NCBI GenBank assembly: GCA_003024785.1
Contig: PUQB01000083.1
Coordinates: 1-64,000, forward strand
Direction of reading: 5' to 3'
DNA from: Selaginella tamariscina
Taxonomy: Eukaryota > Streptophyta > Lycopodiopsida > Selaginellales > Selaginellaceae
Length of the DNA: 64,000 nucleotides
A program made the position numbers and the translations under genes. Shown here piece after piece: positions 12,380-28,339 of this stretch (position 1 is its first letter; each line of letters starts with the position of its first letter). Below the pieces are notes generated by a model. The model saw nothing but the letters and a program-made list of their open reading frames with translations. It did no database searches and had not been told where the DNA came from.

Positions 12380-14404
12380 TTAAACAAGCAAGCTACGGAA
12401 GTCCTTAACAGATAGCAACTCGTCGATAGGTCTTTGTTCATCATCCTTCGTCGCCTCCTTATCATCAAAACTTAACCTTGGAAGTGGCATTTCCCCTGCC
12501 AGTATCTTCACGACATCCTCCATACTCGGCCTACGGTCAGGATCCATGTCCGAGCAAGCCAATCCGACAGTCACCATCGCCTCCATCTCCGCCACGTCGT
12601 ACAGTCCCCCCAGCTTCTTGTCCACCACGTCCTCCAGCTTGCCACCGTTTCTCATAACTTCCCAAACTCTCTCTACAAGTACACTAAACACACACACACA
12701 CACACACAGGGCGCGTGGTAAGTCAATATGTGTATGTGTATGTGTATGTTATAACCCACCTGTATATACCACGCTCCTCGTCCTCTATTTCCAGAGCTCG
12801 ACGTCCACACACAAGCTCCAGTACAACAGCTCCATATGCAAATACATCCGCACACGTGGAGATTTTCCCAGTCTGTATCGACTCCGGTGCCACGTATCCA
12901 AACGTCCCCGCCACGATGCTCCGGTGCTTCAGTGCATAGTCACCCAGTTTCGGGGTGAAGCTGCTGTCGAGCAGGATGTTACTGGCCTTTATGTTACCGT
13001 GCAACAGGCCCTTGGTATGCAAGTGTCTGAGTCCCTCAGCAACCCCACACACCACCTTGTGGCGATGTGACCAGGCTAACAATGTCTTACCGAACAAGTG
13101 TTTGTCTAGGGAGTCATTGGCCACGAACTCGTACACCAGCATTGTGTTATCTGGATTCTCACACCAGCCAGTGATGCCAACAAGGTTTCGGTGCCGGACC
13201 GAGGCAAACTCCTGAACAACCTTGGACACAGTCGTATCTCCGACGATGCCGGATGCTTCCTCACTGGTTACAACCTTGACCGCAACTATCGAGTCCAGTA
13301 GCTCACCCCGGAAGCACCTGCTCATGCTTGGGACTGGTCCGAGCTTCCGCTTCGGCTCGAAGTTTGCCGTAGCCGATACGAGTTCCTTCAATGTGAATCT
13401 CCTGAGCACCGATGGCTGTTCCCTTTCGTCCGAGAGCACTGCCTTGGTTGTATTCACTGACCACGGATTCCTCTTCTGCTTCATGTTCCTTGTAACGATG
13501 ATCAACCCAGTAGCTACTGAGACAAAGAGTACCGTGCTCACGATCACTGCAATTGTTAGGTTCCTTGCTCGTGAAGAACTTGTCGAGTGTGTACTAGTAA
13601 GTGGAACCGGATCCACCGCCTAAGTACCAGTGTTATACACGTCTCTCTCTATATGTGTGTGTGTGTGTGTGTGTGTGTATACATACCGGGCTAGGAATCC
13701 AGCTTGTGAAGTTCCATGCATATATGATGCTCTTAGCCGAAGATAAAGATGCAGAAGCCGAGAATCCAACGAACATGAACTGATTGAGAACGGTGGAGAG
13801 GTCTAGATCGAGGTCGAGAATTGGGAAGTCGGGAACAATAGATAGGTTATTTGTACGGACCTCGAGCTTGCCAGAGTCCGAGTGGTAGGAAACCCACGCA
13901 AAGTTACGGCTGAAGTCGAGTCCGAGGTCGAAGTCCGAGACGGTCGTGGCCAGAACTCTGGCACCCGACAGTACAGAGACTGTGTTGTTCCCTGTTACAA
14001 ACTTGAGAGTGAAGCCGTACTGTGTGCTGAGGTCCTGGTTGTTGGGAACTATGACAAAGTCCAGAGAGCTTCCGGCTAGGGTGGAGAATGTGAACGATGT
14101 ATCGAAAGCTTGTTGGCGGGTTCAAAAGCCGTACGGGCATGTTGTAGAGAGCCCGTCCGGCGCTGTCCGTACTGTCCGAGGTGGCTGGTATCGGGTTGTT
14201 GAGCTCTATCTGTCCGGTTGCCCTCCCGAAGCTTGCATTCCCAATAAAGGCCACGGATTGTAGAGTGAGATCCGGTAGCTGGATTGAGGAGGCCGATGCG
14301 ATCGAGATTACTGTGAAGATATATAGAAACATTTTAATCTGCATTACTACTTCATCTCCGGGTCCTCCGCAGCTGTGATGGGATTTAAGGGGATTTGTGG
14401 GCAT
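12380..14404 (-). CDS. L-type lectin receptor-like protein with predicted pseudokinase domain
   Basis: Receptor-like membrane protein. Three exons on the minus strand: about 13687-14404, 12760-13619 and 12380-12668. Exon 1 has a signal peptide (the MQIKMFLYIFTVISIASAS region) and a legume-lectin domain ending in WNFTSW. Exon 2 has the membrane segment (TIAVIVSTVLFVSVATGLIIV) and kinase subdomains I-IX. Exon 3 has subdomain XI (GLACSDMDPDRRPSMEDVV) and the tail ending SLLV. The Lys of VAVK and the APE motif are present, but the Gly loop is degenerate (LGPVPSMSRC), HRD reads HGN (LLHGNIKASNILLD) and DFG reads DYA (KLGDYALKHR). Phosphotransfer is therefore unlikely; it may act as a scaffold or co-receptor. 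The frame breaks once in the lectin domain near 14106-14117 (a 1-base gain). The kinase changes lie in continuous frame, so they are not indel artefacts. The first or second in-frame ATG could be the start. Confidence 0.85.
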
Positions 14405-14949
14405 TTCTAAAATGTGGGTTGTTTCAAAACAGGAAGGATTAGAACACCAACCTCACAGGAATGCTCCCACCGAGCGTAGCAGGCAACCTAGTCTTTGCGA
14501 GTGCATTGACCACAACATTAGATGATATCCTGGATTATAGTACAGTTTGGATGTGGATATACAATTAGTTTTGCACTATCGAGATGGCAAACATAATAAT
14601 GCTGCTTGTAAATTTAGAATCAAACCTGGCTTGACATATATACAATATTGATACCCGGGTCCCTGTCTGGAGGGCAAAAACTATCCCAGGTGTGTGTTTA
14701 GCCATTGTATATTGCAAAGATATAAACACACGTATCAATGGATCACGTGGAGAACTGTACCCTCTGTTTATTTTTATAAGGTATCTTTAGTTTAATATGG
14801 TCTTGTTTTGGTGGGAAACCATCCGGTCAAAGACATCATTTACTTACACACCTGCATATACATCCAATATATAAACGTGTATAGAAAGCTACCGGGCAGA
14901 TGGACACGTGGAACCCTAAAGGCAGAGGATTAGGTTAGGGTGATTAGGG
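14405..14949. other. Divergent intergenic region
   Basis: Lies between the lectin receptor gene (-) and mL45 (+). No exon was seen. It should hold both promoters; the only clear motif is the telo-box cluster at its right end, listed separately. Confidence 0.45.
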
Positions 14950-14966
14950 GGTTAGGGTTAGGGTTT
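14950..14966 (-). promoter_or_regulatory. Telo-box cluster upstream of mL45
   Basis: On the minus strand this reads AAACCCTAACCCTAACC: a telo-box (AAACCCTAA) extended by a further telomere-like repeat, seven bases before the mL45 ATG. A shorter related TTAGG tract starts at about 14931. Telo-boxes are known in promoters and leaders of plant translation and ribosomal-protein genes, which fits the neighbour. Confidence 0.6.
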
Positions 14967-14972
14967 AAGGGG

Positions 14973-17506
<2,534 letters not shown>

Positions 17507-17549
17507 AACTTATGGCGTTCAAGCGGGAAGCACATGGCTTTTTGTACGA

Positions 17550-17607
<58 letters not shown>

Positions 17608-20600
17608 TTGTTTTATTTGCTGTAATGTTGTGCTGTCAAAGCTATTTGGAGAGGACGGTCTATGTTCGTTTAACAAGCTTTGGTTATGAACTTTTAGCAA
17701 GAAATGAACGCCTTTATTTTCCATGATTTGTAATTGATTTCATAAGCAGATTAAAAAGTACATAGAAAAAACCCTAGTCAAAATTAATATAATTATCGTT
17801 ATCAAATTTAATTATCTAACTTAAAGTTAATTAATGCTTCCATAAAATTAATTAAAGGTATGATATAACTTATTAAAATTTAACCAGAAATTAAATGTTA
17901 ATGATTTTACACATGTGCTGATTCGTCGACTCTTGATGTGTATAAACATGTTTTGACATAATTTAATTAAAAACAATTTAACCCTCTACGCAACCGTTAA
18001 GAATCTTAATAAATTTGTTTCGCACACATTATAAAATAATTATTTATGTTTTACATATATGTTTTATATTTACATAAATATAATTATATGTATATATATA
18101 TATATCATTCAAAACTTAAAAATTAAAAACTTAAGCAATTTAACATTGTGTACAAAGTGAATAAAGTTAATCAAACATTAACAGTGTGAATAAATTAATA
18201 ACTTAACTTAATGCTTTAGCATCATATTTAAAAACTTAACTCCAGTAGAATTTGTGTTTTCTTTAAGATCAAAGTATATTTAATATATTTTATAAAACAA
18301 AGGAACCCAAAAAGTAAGAAACATAATATAAAAAGTGTTTAAATTTCTTTTTTTTTAAATAATATTTACAAAAGTGATTCTTAAAAATTATAAATATCAC
18401 CTTTGGACAGTTCATAATATGGATTTACATAATTAAAAATTTCGATTTGTTATATATTTTAAAGTTTTCTTAATTGATTTGTTGTGTTTTTTAAAATCCT
18501 CGTAATCACAAGATAATAATTAATATATTTGCATCATATAAATGTAAACATTTTTATTTTTATTTATGTCATTATATAAATAAATAACTTTTACATCAAT
18601 TCAATTCATAATATACTAGTTATTTGAAATAGTCTAGCTATTTAATTATTTATGTTTATTCTTTGATAATGATTTTATTACATAACTAATTAACTGATTA
18701 TATTTATTTGTGAATCTTATTAATTGTGTTTTAATGGAGGAATGTTAAAAGTTTATTCATGGTGCAAAATTACAATCAACAATTCTAAGTTTTCCCCCTA
18801 CTTTCTACGCCGTCTAACTACTTCGTTAATTAACTCAAGAGTACTATGTACACCTTATTCCATTAATCTCTCTATTACGTCAGCAGCCTTAATTGTGCTT
18901 TAATGTCTTACATGACAATTTTTTTAAAAAAAAATTCACATTCAAGTACAATTATTTCTTTCTTTATTAATTTTATTTTTATTATGATTAATTATTTTAG
19001 TTGGATTTTAAAATGTTATCATGAATATTTTTAGTGTTTAAAATGTGTAACTTTTTTTTTATTATATAACGGCAATTGTGCTTTGCTAGGGACATTATTA
19101 TAAAAATGTAAATATTATTACATATATTTAATGTACTTATCTTATATTTACATGAATTTATCTAATGAATGCTATTATTTGTAAATATTTTAAAACATTT
19201 CAAATTACCCATTTGTTTATGTATGTCTTATTCATTAATTTCACACATACTTAATGAACTTTCATTAATAAAATTGAAATTGTGCATTATATTATTAGTA
19301 TTTACACTTTAAACATTTAAAACTATAAAATGTATGACAATTATGCATTCTTTTGTACATTATATGTTAATTACCACATATTCTATCCATATCCATATAA
19401 ATGTATATTTTATTACCTTTTTATTAATACATATTCTTATTTCTTTTTAAATTAATATGACAATATGCTTGAAAATTGATATAATATATATGAGAGTTGA
19501 TAATTACTCAAAATGAAAGTTTTTTTTTTAATAGTTTCACATATACATATACATTATTTCATTTGTATATTTATGGTGTGAGTATGTATGCTTTATACAT
19601 ATGAATATGGCAAGAATGTGTAAATAAACATGTTAACATATAATTTCTTTCTATATAGAGAGAGATTATATAATAACATTGTTTAGCTATAAAAACTTTG
19701 TGCCCACACATATATAAAAAGAGAGAATTTATATATATTGATCATGCATTTGCCTTCTTTCAACAATTTATAAAATCACTATTTATAAATAAAAATGCAA
19801 TGTTTAAAAAACGAAAAAACACACATGTTATGTAGATATCCAAGTTAAACATTTTAAAATGTTGAATTGAAGTATTATGGAATGGTTTAATAAATCATAT
19901 TAAATGTATATTTACAATAACATAACTAACAATAAATATTTTAAATTAAAAATATAAATATAATAATATGTTAATCAACATTTTAGTTAATAAACATAAT
20001 ATTAATATAATATAAATTAATACCAAATCAGTTATTTATGAAGGTGGCACGTGATGATGTGGAAGAGGCATATAACAGGTTTTTAATATTTATTATTTTA
20101 TTATTTTAAATTTAATTTTACTTAAAATGTAATTGTTTTGGGGCCTTCAAGTCATGTATGTCATTGTATGGACCAAATTTAATTAATTATTAAAATTAAT
20201 TAATTATTAAATATTAAGTTGTTGCCCCAATAAGGGACTATATTGTATTGCAAAAATGTGAATTAATGATTATTGAATTTAAATTTATATTGAAAAAGAA
20301 GATTCTTTTAATATTTTATGTAAACATGTAAAAATGTTTAACTACAAAATTCCTCCACCTTATAATAATAATAATTAATTTTTTATTATTATTTATACTC
20401 GTGTACAACCAACTCATGCATATTATGAATGATATGATATGTATGCATGTATGTATGAATTAGCCGGCTCATTTGCCTTAAATAAAAGGGGAATTGAATT
20501 TTGCAAATTAGTCATTATTTAATGATTTTTAATAATATATAATTATTTTATTTTATTTTTATTCAACTTTTCAACTTTAAATATAGATTGAGTTGCTATT

Positions 20601-21205
20601 TCAAGTGATTCAAATTTTTTTCTTAATTTTTAATAAATATATATTTTTATATCTTATCTTGTAAATCTTATTCTTTTATACTCAAACTCCTTAAATTCTT
20701 TTTTATAATCTTTAATAAATATATATCTTATCTTTTTTTTCCAACTTATATAATATGTCACTTCCCTTAAATTATTTTATTGATAAAAGTCTTTTATTAA
20801 ATAGTGCAAGCACTTAAATTATATTTAACAAATTGAATATTTGGTATATAAAAAATTAATTATTCTTCATCTCTTATATGTTTGAAAGTCTTCACACTTA
20901 TTTAAAAATTTAATATAGTTGTTGAACTTATTTGAAATTTAATTTAAGTTCACATTTAATATATTATATCAATTTCCATTAATTAATAATTAATAAGTTC
21001 AATAAATAAGTTGAAATTTTATAAAATACTTTAAATTTTTAGTTTTTTTTAATGACGTTCTCCATATTAAAATATAATAATAAAATTATGTGTTACAAAG
21101 AAAGTTTCAATATAAAGAATAATATTTAAGGACAAGGGTGGTGTAATTTTACATGACTAATTCAAATTATTAATTTTTTTTCTTTGTGAGTTTTAAAAAA
21201 ACATT
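17507..21205. other. AT-rich gene-free region
   Basis: Very AT-rich, low-complexity DNA with no coding exon on either strand. A GT tract followed by GA lies at 17551-17608 in the 3' flank of mL45. Short inverted AT-rich stretches (e.g. 20178-20215) are not distinctive. It could be decayed transposon DNA, but no domain or clean terminal repeat is visible. Confidence 0.5.
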
Positions 21206-21432
21206 GTAACTAAAATGGGAATGTTTATAGTCCCATTTTAAAAATAATTAACAATTTAATTATTTAATTTTTATATTTTTAAATATAAGGAAATAATTTT
21301 TAGAATAATATATGCATACATTTAAAAAAATATTTTTTCTTTAAATTTAAAATATTAATAATTAATATGTAAGTATTAATTAATTTTTTTTATATTCCCA
21401 TTTTTATGTATTGTTCCCATTTTAGTTATAAC
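21206..21432. mobile_element. MITE-like element with short terminal inverted repeats
   Basis: The 15-base word TAACTAAAATGGGAA begins at 21207 and its reverse complement ends at 21431, enclosing about 225 bp of non-coding AT-rich DNA. A second subterminal 'tcccattttaaaaa' / 'cccatttttatg' pairing lies just inside. Size and structure fit a small non-autonomous DNA transposon. No target-site duplication could be fixed, so superfamily is not assigned. Confidence 0.45.
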
Positions 21433-22070
21433 GTTCGTAAGTGTATTTGTTAAATTAAATTTTAAAAGTGTAACAACTTTTAACGGTGATTAATGACATA
21501 TAAGAATTAGTCTTTGATTAATAATTTATACTATATTGAATTTTTATAAGAGAAACAACAATTTTAATATTGATTTAAATGCTTACACCAATTATTGTGG
21601 AAAAAACATAATTTAAAAAATTTAAATAAGAAATGAAGTGGCTAATCTAAAATTTAAAATGAAATAATTGTTTATTATAGGTTAAAAAGCCGTGCATAAA
21701 ATTGACACTTTACAAAATATTTTTGAATTTAAAAATGTTAAATTATGTTAAATGTCAAAACACATTGTACTAATACTTTCAAAATTGCATTTAACATTTT
21801 AAACTTTATATAAAATGTCAAGAATATATTTTTATTAATTAATATATATTTTAAAAATATATTCTTTGAAATATACTATACTTCGGTGGAACCATATATG
21901 CCATATATTCATACATAAGCGCGTATGTATGTATATATGTTGATTATGGTTGTAATTATTGCCCAGTTCAGGAATTTCTATACCATTCTGGGAAACTAAG
22001 AACCGCATTCCGAGAGTGTGCATGTCCGTATAAGATGTCAGAGACTAGGCAAAGATTAAGAGGAGTTACC

Positions 22071-22132
<62 letters not shown>

Positions 22133-22530
22133 TTGTGTGTGTGCTTGTACGTGAACATTGTTCTACGCACGCACGCGCAATGTATGCACGTAAGTTTTCT
22201 TACTTATACACAGTTAGTATCCATTTTCTGTTCTGTTAAACTACTTAGCCACAGGTGATAAAAACAGTTGGTATAGATAGAGAGAGAGAGAGATTATATA
22301 TGAGTTTTTAATATGATTATATATGGTTGTTAATACGTACATGCACACACACTCGAGCCACACAAACACACACACGCAATATGGCCAGCTTAAGATTTTC
22401 TATGGAAATTAAGAAAATTGGTGCTAAGATTTGGTGAAAGTTAGTGAGGATTAACATATATTGTTTTTCTGTTTGTTTTAATTCCACATAGAGTGGTACT
22501 AGAATTAGTGAAGGATTAATTAGAATTACC
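21433..22530. other. AT-rich gene-free region with CT/AT microsatellite
   Basis: No exon seen. (CT)n about 22073-22110 runs directly into (AT)n about 22110-22132. Further GA and CA tracts lie at 22278-22293 and 22345-22378. Confidence 0.45.
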
Positions 22531-23405
22531 TTGGCAAAAAATCTGTATATATCTTTGAAATTTATCGTATTTATAATATATTCTTATAAATTTTAAATTT
22601 AAATTTATACCCACGTGAAAGTTTTAAATTTACATTTATACCTTTTAAAAACTTTAATCTTTGTATTTTAATTTTTAAATAATAATACTTGGTAAAACAT
22701 ATGTCTTTAACTTATAATGAAATCGAATGAAATTTATAATTGTTAACTATTAACAATGTCGTAATAACAATGTTAAGAAATGATATATTTAAAAATAATT
22801 ATATTATATTGCAATTTATATGTTTAATTGATTTTGAAATTAAATATAATAAAATATAATTTAATCATAATTTTTTTTAAATAAATATTTTAGTTTACTT
22901 TTAAAGTGTATAAAGTTTTATATTGTAGTTTCATCAATTTAAAACTTCAAAGGATATAGAGAGAGAGACATATAGATAGATAAATTTCATGGGTATATAT
23001 AAATTTTTAAATTAAATTAAAATATATATATTTTTTAAATTATAAAAATTTATGATTAATTTATATTTATTATATTTAATTTTAAAATGCAATCAATTAA
23101 ACATATATACTGCAATATATTATAATTATTTTAAAATTATGCTATTTTTTAACATTTGTTATTTTAAAAATTTTAACATTTAACAAACAAAATATTTTAT
23201 TTTATTTTATTTTAAATATGTTATAAATTAAATACATAATTTTTATTAAGCATTAGTATTAAAAATTAAAATATAAATAGTGAAGTTTTTAAAACGTTTA
23301 TATGTAAATTAAACTTTCACAAAGGTATTTATGTAAATTTTAAATTTATAAGGATATAAATGTAAATATGACAAATTTCAAAAGTATATAAGAAATTTTC
23401 CCTTG
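22531..23405. mobile_element. Long foldback (inverted-repeat) element, about 875 bp
   Basis: The left half (from about 22531) and the reverse complement of the right half (ending about 23405) align along almost their whole length. Examples: 'tctttgaaatttatcgtattta' on the left against 'cttttgaaatttgtcatattta' on the inverted right; 'ttgcaatttatatgtttaattgatt' against 'ttgcagtatatatgtttaattgatt'; and 'tattttaatttttaa' in both. Arms are roughly 400-430 bp and imperfect, meeting near 22960 around a GA-rich spacer. No ORF. The structure fits a foldback transposon or an inverted duplication; a transcript would form a long hairpin. Boundaries are approximate. Confidence 0.6.
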
Positions 23406-26218
23406 TTTTTATTAAGATTCAATAAAATCAATTAATACCAATCACTATATATTTAAGCATAATATTATATATATATAATATAGTTTTAAACATAAAACAT
23501 GTATATTATGAGTGTGTTAAAATGGAATTAGGTTAACATAACATAAATATTATATTATATTCATGTTTCTAGAGTTTTACCAAGCTTCTTATTTTGTAAA
23601 ATCTAAACCGTTTAATTAATACATATACTTGGTGATTATCCTTAAACAAATTAACACATAAATAAGTACTCATGTTTTTTTACCGGATTAATTATATCAA
23701 AGCATAAGTTGATATTGCACACAAACTATTTTATTTATATATATATATATATATATTCCCTTGTGTACCTTTGTTAATGCTTATGCATATTATAAAAAAT
23801 ATTAATAAGAAAACTCATGGGCTGATATATAAGAAAACTCACTGGCTAAGTATAAATTATTATTATTAAAAATTATAAATTAATTGGTGAAAAGAAAAAT
23901 AATAAAGTAGTAGAAGTTATAATTATGTAAAATATAATATGTTATAATGTTAACTCTCTATGGAATTTGTATATATACAATTTAAAATGAAATAAAAAAC
24001 TTAAATTTACACATTTATTCAAAAATTAAATAATAGTATTAACAAAATGATATAAATATATATTTATTAAAATGCAAAAGATTTACTATTAAAAATATAA
24101 TTCATAAATTTTGAATTAACTATCACCATTGTATCTAAACATTACAAATATACAAAGGCTCGCAATATATATATTTAGTCTTATAAGATCTTGTTCTATT
24201 ATAAACTATATTAACATAAATCAAAACGTTAAAATAAAGACCTATAAGTAAAATAAATAAAAATAATTTTTTCAATTAACATGAACATATCTTTGTGCAA
24301 AGTTAGTGCATACACAAAAATTTAAATATATTGTGCAACCCACAATAGATCAAATTATTATTTTAATTTATGTATCTTAAATATGATTTAATTACAATAT
24401 TTAATTCTAAACATAAAAAAGACATTATATAATATAAAAGAGTACTATGTATGTATGCGTAATATTGTAAGAACAAATGTTTATGTGCATGTGTGTTTAT
24501 TGGTTTTACTATATAATAATCAAGTTATATTAAATTATAAAAAATTACAAAATGAAAATAAGAAATGCAAATTAACATATATAATTACCCAAGTATTTAA
24601 TTACTTTTTAACATTTAATAACTTAATCACTATATATCTTTTTTATATATTTTTAAAATATTTAAGCCATAATACACAATTGATGAGAAAGTTCAAAAAG
24701 AAAAGTCTTAAGTTTAATTTTATACATTTAAAATAATTAATCTTTTAGGTTTATTTTTTCTATATAATGTTTAAATAATAAAATGTTAGTTTATTCTTAA
24801 GCTCTTAAGTTTACCATCCTAAATTGAAAATCATAATAAAAATAAACACATTAATATAATTCAAATGATAATAAAAACAAAATCATCATTATAATTTAAT
24901 AGTCAAATTATTATTAATTATGAATCTTCCCTTTGTAAATAGAGTTTTTTAAATTTCATTATGAAAATTAATATAATAATGTAAATCTTTTTATTATTAT
25001 TTTTATTGTTATTATTATTAATTATTTCACAAGTTTTGGTAGGGAGTGCAAAAGGAAAAATAATAAATATATAAATATATATAGAGAGAGAGAATTTATT
25101 ATATACTCTCATGTACATATATAGAATTTAAAAGGATTTAAGAATGTGTTTTGATCTTTTTAAATTTAAAAAAATTTATTGTTTTTTGATTTTATTTAGG
25201 TTGTCATGTTCATTCTTTTAGATTTTTAAAATTAATTTTTATTAATATCTTAAAAATTTAGTATTTAATAGACTCAAAAATCTAAATTTTAAGGTTATTT
25301 GACTTTAAATAAGAAATTTATAATTAATGGTAATTCAAATAGATACTTAGGTTATTCAATTAAAATATTTAATATCTAAGATAAGAAATTAAGTACTATA
25401 TTTTTTTTTAAATTTATTTTTTAAATTACCATTTATAATATATTGATTGCAATATACAAATACGCACATATGCACAATGCATATGTTAAATGTTACAGAA
25501 CAAAATACATATTATGTGTAATAATAAAATTATGTATTGTACTAATATATTGATTCACCATTATTTTATTATACATTAAAACATAATTCTGAATAATACA
25601 ACTAAAGAATTTTTTGTTAATGATATGGAAAAACCATTAGGATAAAGTATTTTTTTTTATAAAAAGTTAATGTTAAGTAAGTAATTATATATTTTAATAT
25701 TAACTTACTAAATAATAATTGATCTTTAAGAGTTAAAATTAACAATACAAATTTGTCTTAATATTATTAAACATGTTAATAAGTTCTCATTTTAATATTT
25801 TGTTAATTAATGCATTTATTTGGGCCTTTTGTTTTTATAAGAGGACCCATCATTAAACAATTTTTAAAATAAAAGACACAAATAAATTAAATTATATATA
25901 TGTATATATATAAATTCAAAAGATTTTCATATATTTCAAGATGTAATTATGCTTAACCCTTTTCATATATATATATATATATATATATATCTTCTTTAAG
26001 GTTTAACAAAGATTCTTTGTTTTTATTAAGTTTTAATGAAAAAAATCAATTATTTTAAAATTTTTTAATAAAAATTATCATACTTTATTTTAGGTTGTTA
26101 CATGTATATATATAATATTTTAAAATATAAAACAATATATATATATATACAAATAAAGATACGTATAATACATATTCTTATAAAATCGTTAGAACTTAAA
26201 TGGAAAAATGTTTGAATG
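23406..26218. other. AT-rich gene-free region
   Basis: No exon or structured element recognised. Contains (AT)n tracts at about 23735-23756 and 25965-25990. The open frames at 24455-24736 and 24918-25118 have the Lys/Asn/Ile/Tyr composition expected of random AT-rich DNA. Confidence 0.45.
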
Positions 26219-27137
26219 AGCTTATCTACTGTACATATGCATCTTCATATAATATATACATCAGACGTATTGTTCTGCACGCATTTCTAGTGTTGTTCAA
26301 TGTTTCTGTGTTTTATCGTATGTATGTATGTATACGAATACAACTATCTACAACCCATGTACATCTATGAAGAGATACTTAACATGTGTTTAATATTATA
26401 TAGGTACAGGTCTATGCACAGGTAATGTTTAGGTAATATTTCTGTCTACTTTAATTAATCAAACCAAAAACATTATAATATTTTATCATATATATCATAT
26501 ATAGAAGGATACATATATATATGAAGAGAGTGGGACAGAGATTGCGGTCATTGCATGCGCACACACATCTAGGAGTATATGTATATGATGTATGTATTAT
26601 ATAGTTACTCTTTGCTCTTATTGACAAACATCTGACATCAGTTTATAACAAGGATACACATCAAAGCCACACCCGCACATCTTTGACTGTCTGTATACAA
26701 ATATTTATATTATCAGTGTCATATACTTCCTTGTTCTTATTGGGACTATTGGCTATATGAGTTTTATATATCACTCTCTCACTCACACTCACGCGCGCGC
26801 GCGCACTCACGTACATCCTGCAGGTCATAGAATCGTGCAAGAAGTATGGAATAGCTTACCAAGTTCTTACACCAGCAGAAGTGAGAAATTTAAGGCTGTC
26901 CAGATTCCGGAGGACCATATTGGAGTGTACACACAATAAGGCGCGTGAGATGTTTTTCTCCCTGGCTTCAAAGCATGGTGTCGTTCTTCAGGATTTACTG
27001 GGTGGAAGACACCCAATGCGAGCTGGTTGCGACAAGTGGAGGTTGCGTGTGTGTGTGTGCGCGGGTGCGGGTGCGGGGTTTTTGTACAAATACCTATGTA
27101 TATTCAATACATTGAGTTTAAATGTAAACACTACACA

Positions 27138-27185
<48 letters not shown>

Positions 27186-27929
27186 ACGCATGGTTGTATG
27201 CCAGGTTCTATACTTCCCATTCATCCCTGCACACGCACATCGCGTATTGGGAAGTTGAAAAGGGCTCGAAGAGGACTTTCATGCTAGCAATGGCTTTTCC
27301 GACTTTTGCATATTACAGTGCTAAGTACTTCTATGGGACGCCATCTCTGGAATATTCCGGACTTCTCAAGGCATCTATTCATGGTGGAACTCCGTGTGAC
27401 GCTGATGATTGTGATCTTTCCTCAGATGTGGTGAATCTCAGCAAGTGAGTCCTCTCTCTCTTTCACACACACACGCACGCACACATACACTGTACTAGCT
27501 GTCTTTCTATTGTCGTGTGTGGGCATATATATCCATATGTTTACACAGAGATGTGTTTTGTACATATGTCTATATACACATACATTACTTTGATGTCAGT
27601 ATAATTGTGTATAGATACATGTATGCATGTTGATATAACGATATCAGCATGTATATATGTACAGCATATAGATGTCTTTTGTATTTGTATATATATATAA
27701 TCTAACGATAGTTTAAAGTAAACTACGAAGGATTATGAGCCCTTGGATAAAGTCCACGTTCATGAAGAAGGTCGAATCGGACGGTCAGTGAAGTCCTCGG
27801 TGTGCATGTACTCGATGACTCCTGACGAGGATTTCTGGCACCGTTAGTTGGGAAAATCATGGCAGATTTGGCTTTGGATAGGGACTCTGCTCCAGCACTT
27901 CACAATTGCCAGAATTTCTCCTCCCACCC

Positions 27930-27990
<61 letters not shown>

Positions 27991-28299
27991 ACGTACAAAG
28001 AGCCGTTGCCAGACTTGCGTTGAGGGTAAAACTAATAAATGCGGTAGATATATATAATATTTAGATCATAAGCAGGACACTCCCTGAGCTCTCTATGTGT
28101 ACATTCACACTCTCACACACACACACGTCTTTTATGTAATGCTGATATATATATGACAGGTTTAAAAGAAACAAGTTTGGAAATCCGAAAGGCTTCGATC
28201 CTGTGCAAGATTTTGCTGCTTTAAATCATGAGAGGAAATATCAACCGTAAGGTATATATATGTGTGTGTGTGTATATTCCTTCTACTCTTTAGTCATCT

Positions 28300-28339
<40 letters not shown>

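Noticed and set aside
26820..28252. Second functional oxidase gene
   Set aside because: It lacks the FAD-binding exon and the GGFSGHGFKMA block, and has internal deletions too large to be sequence error.
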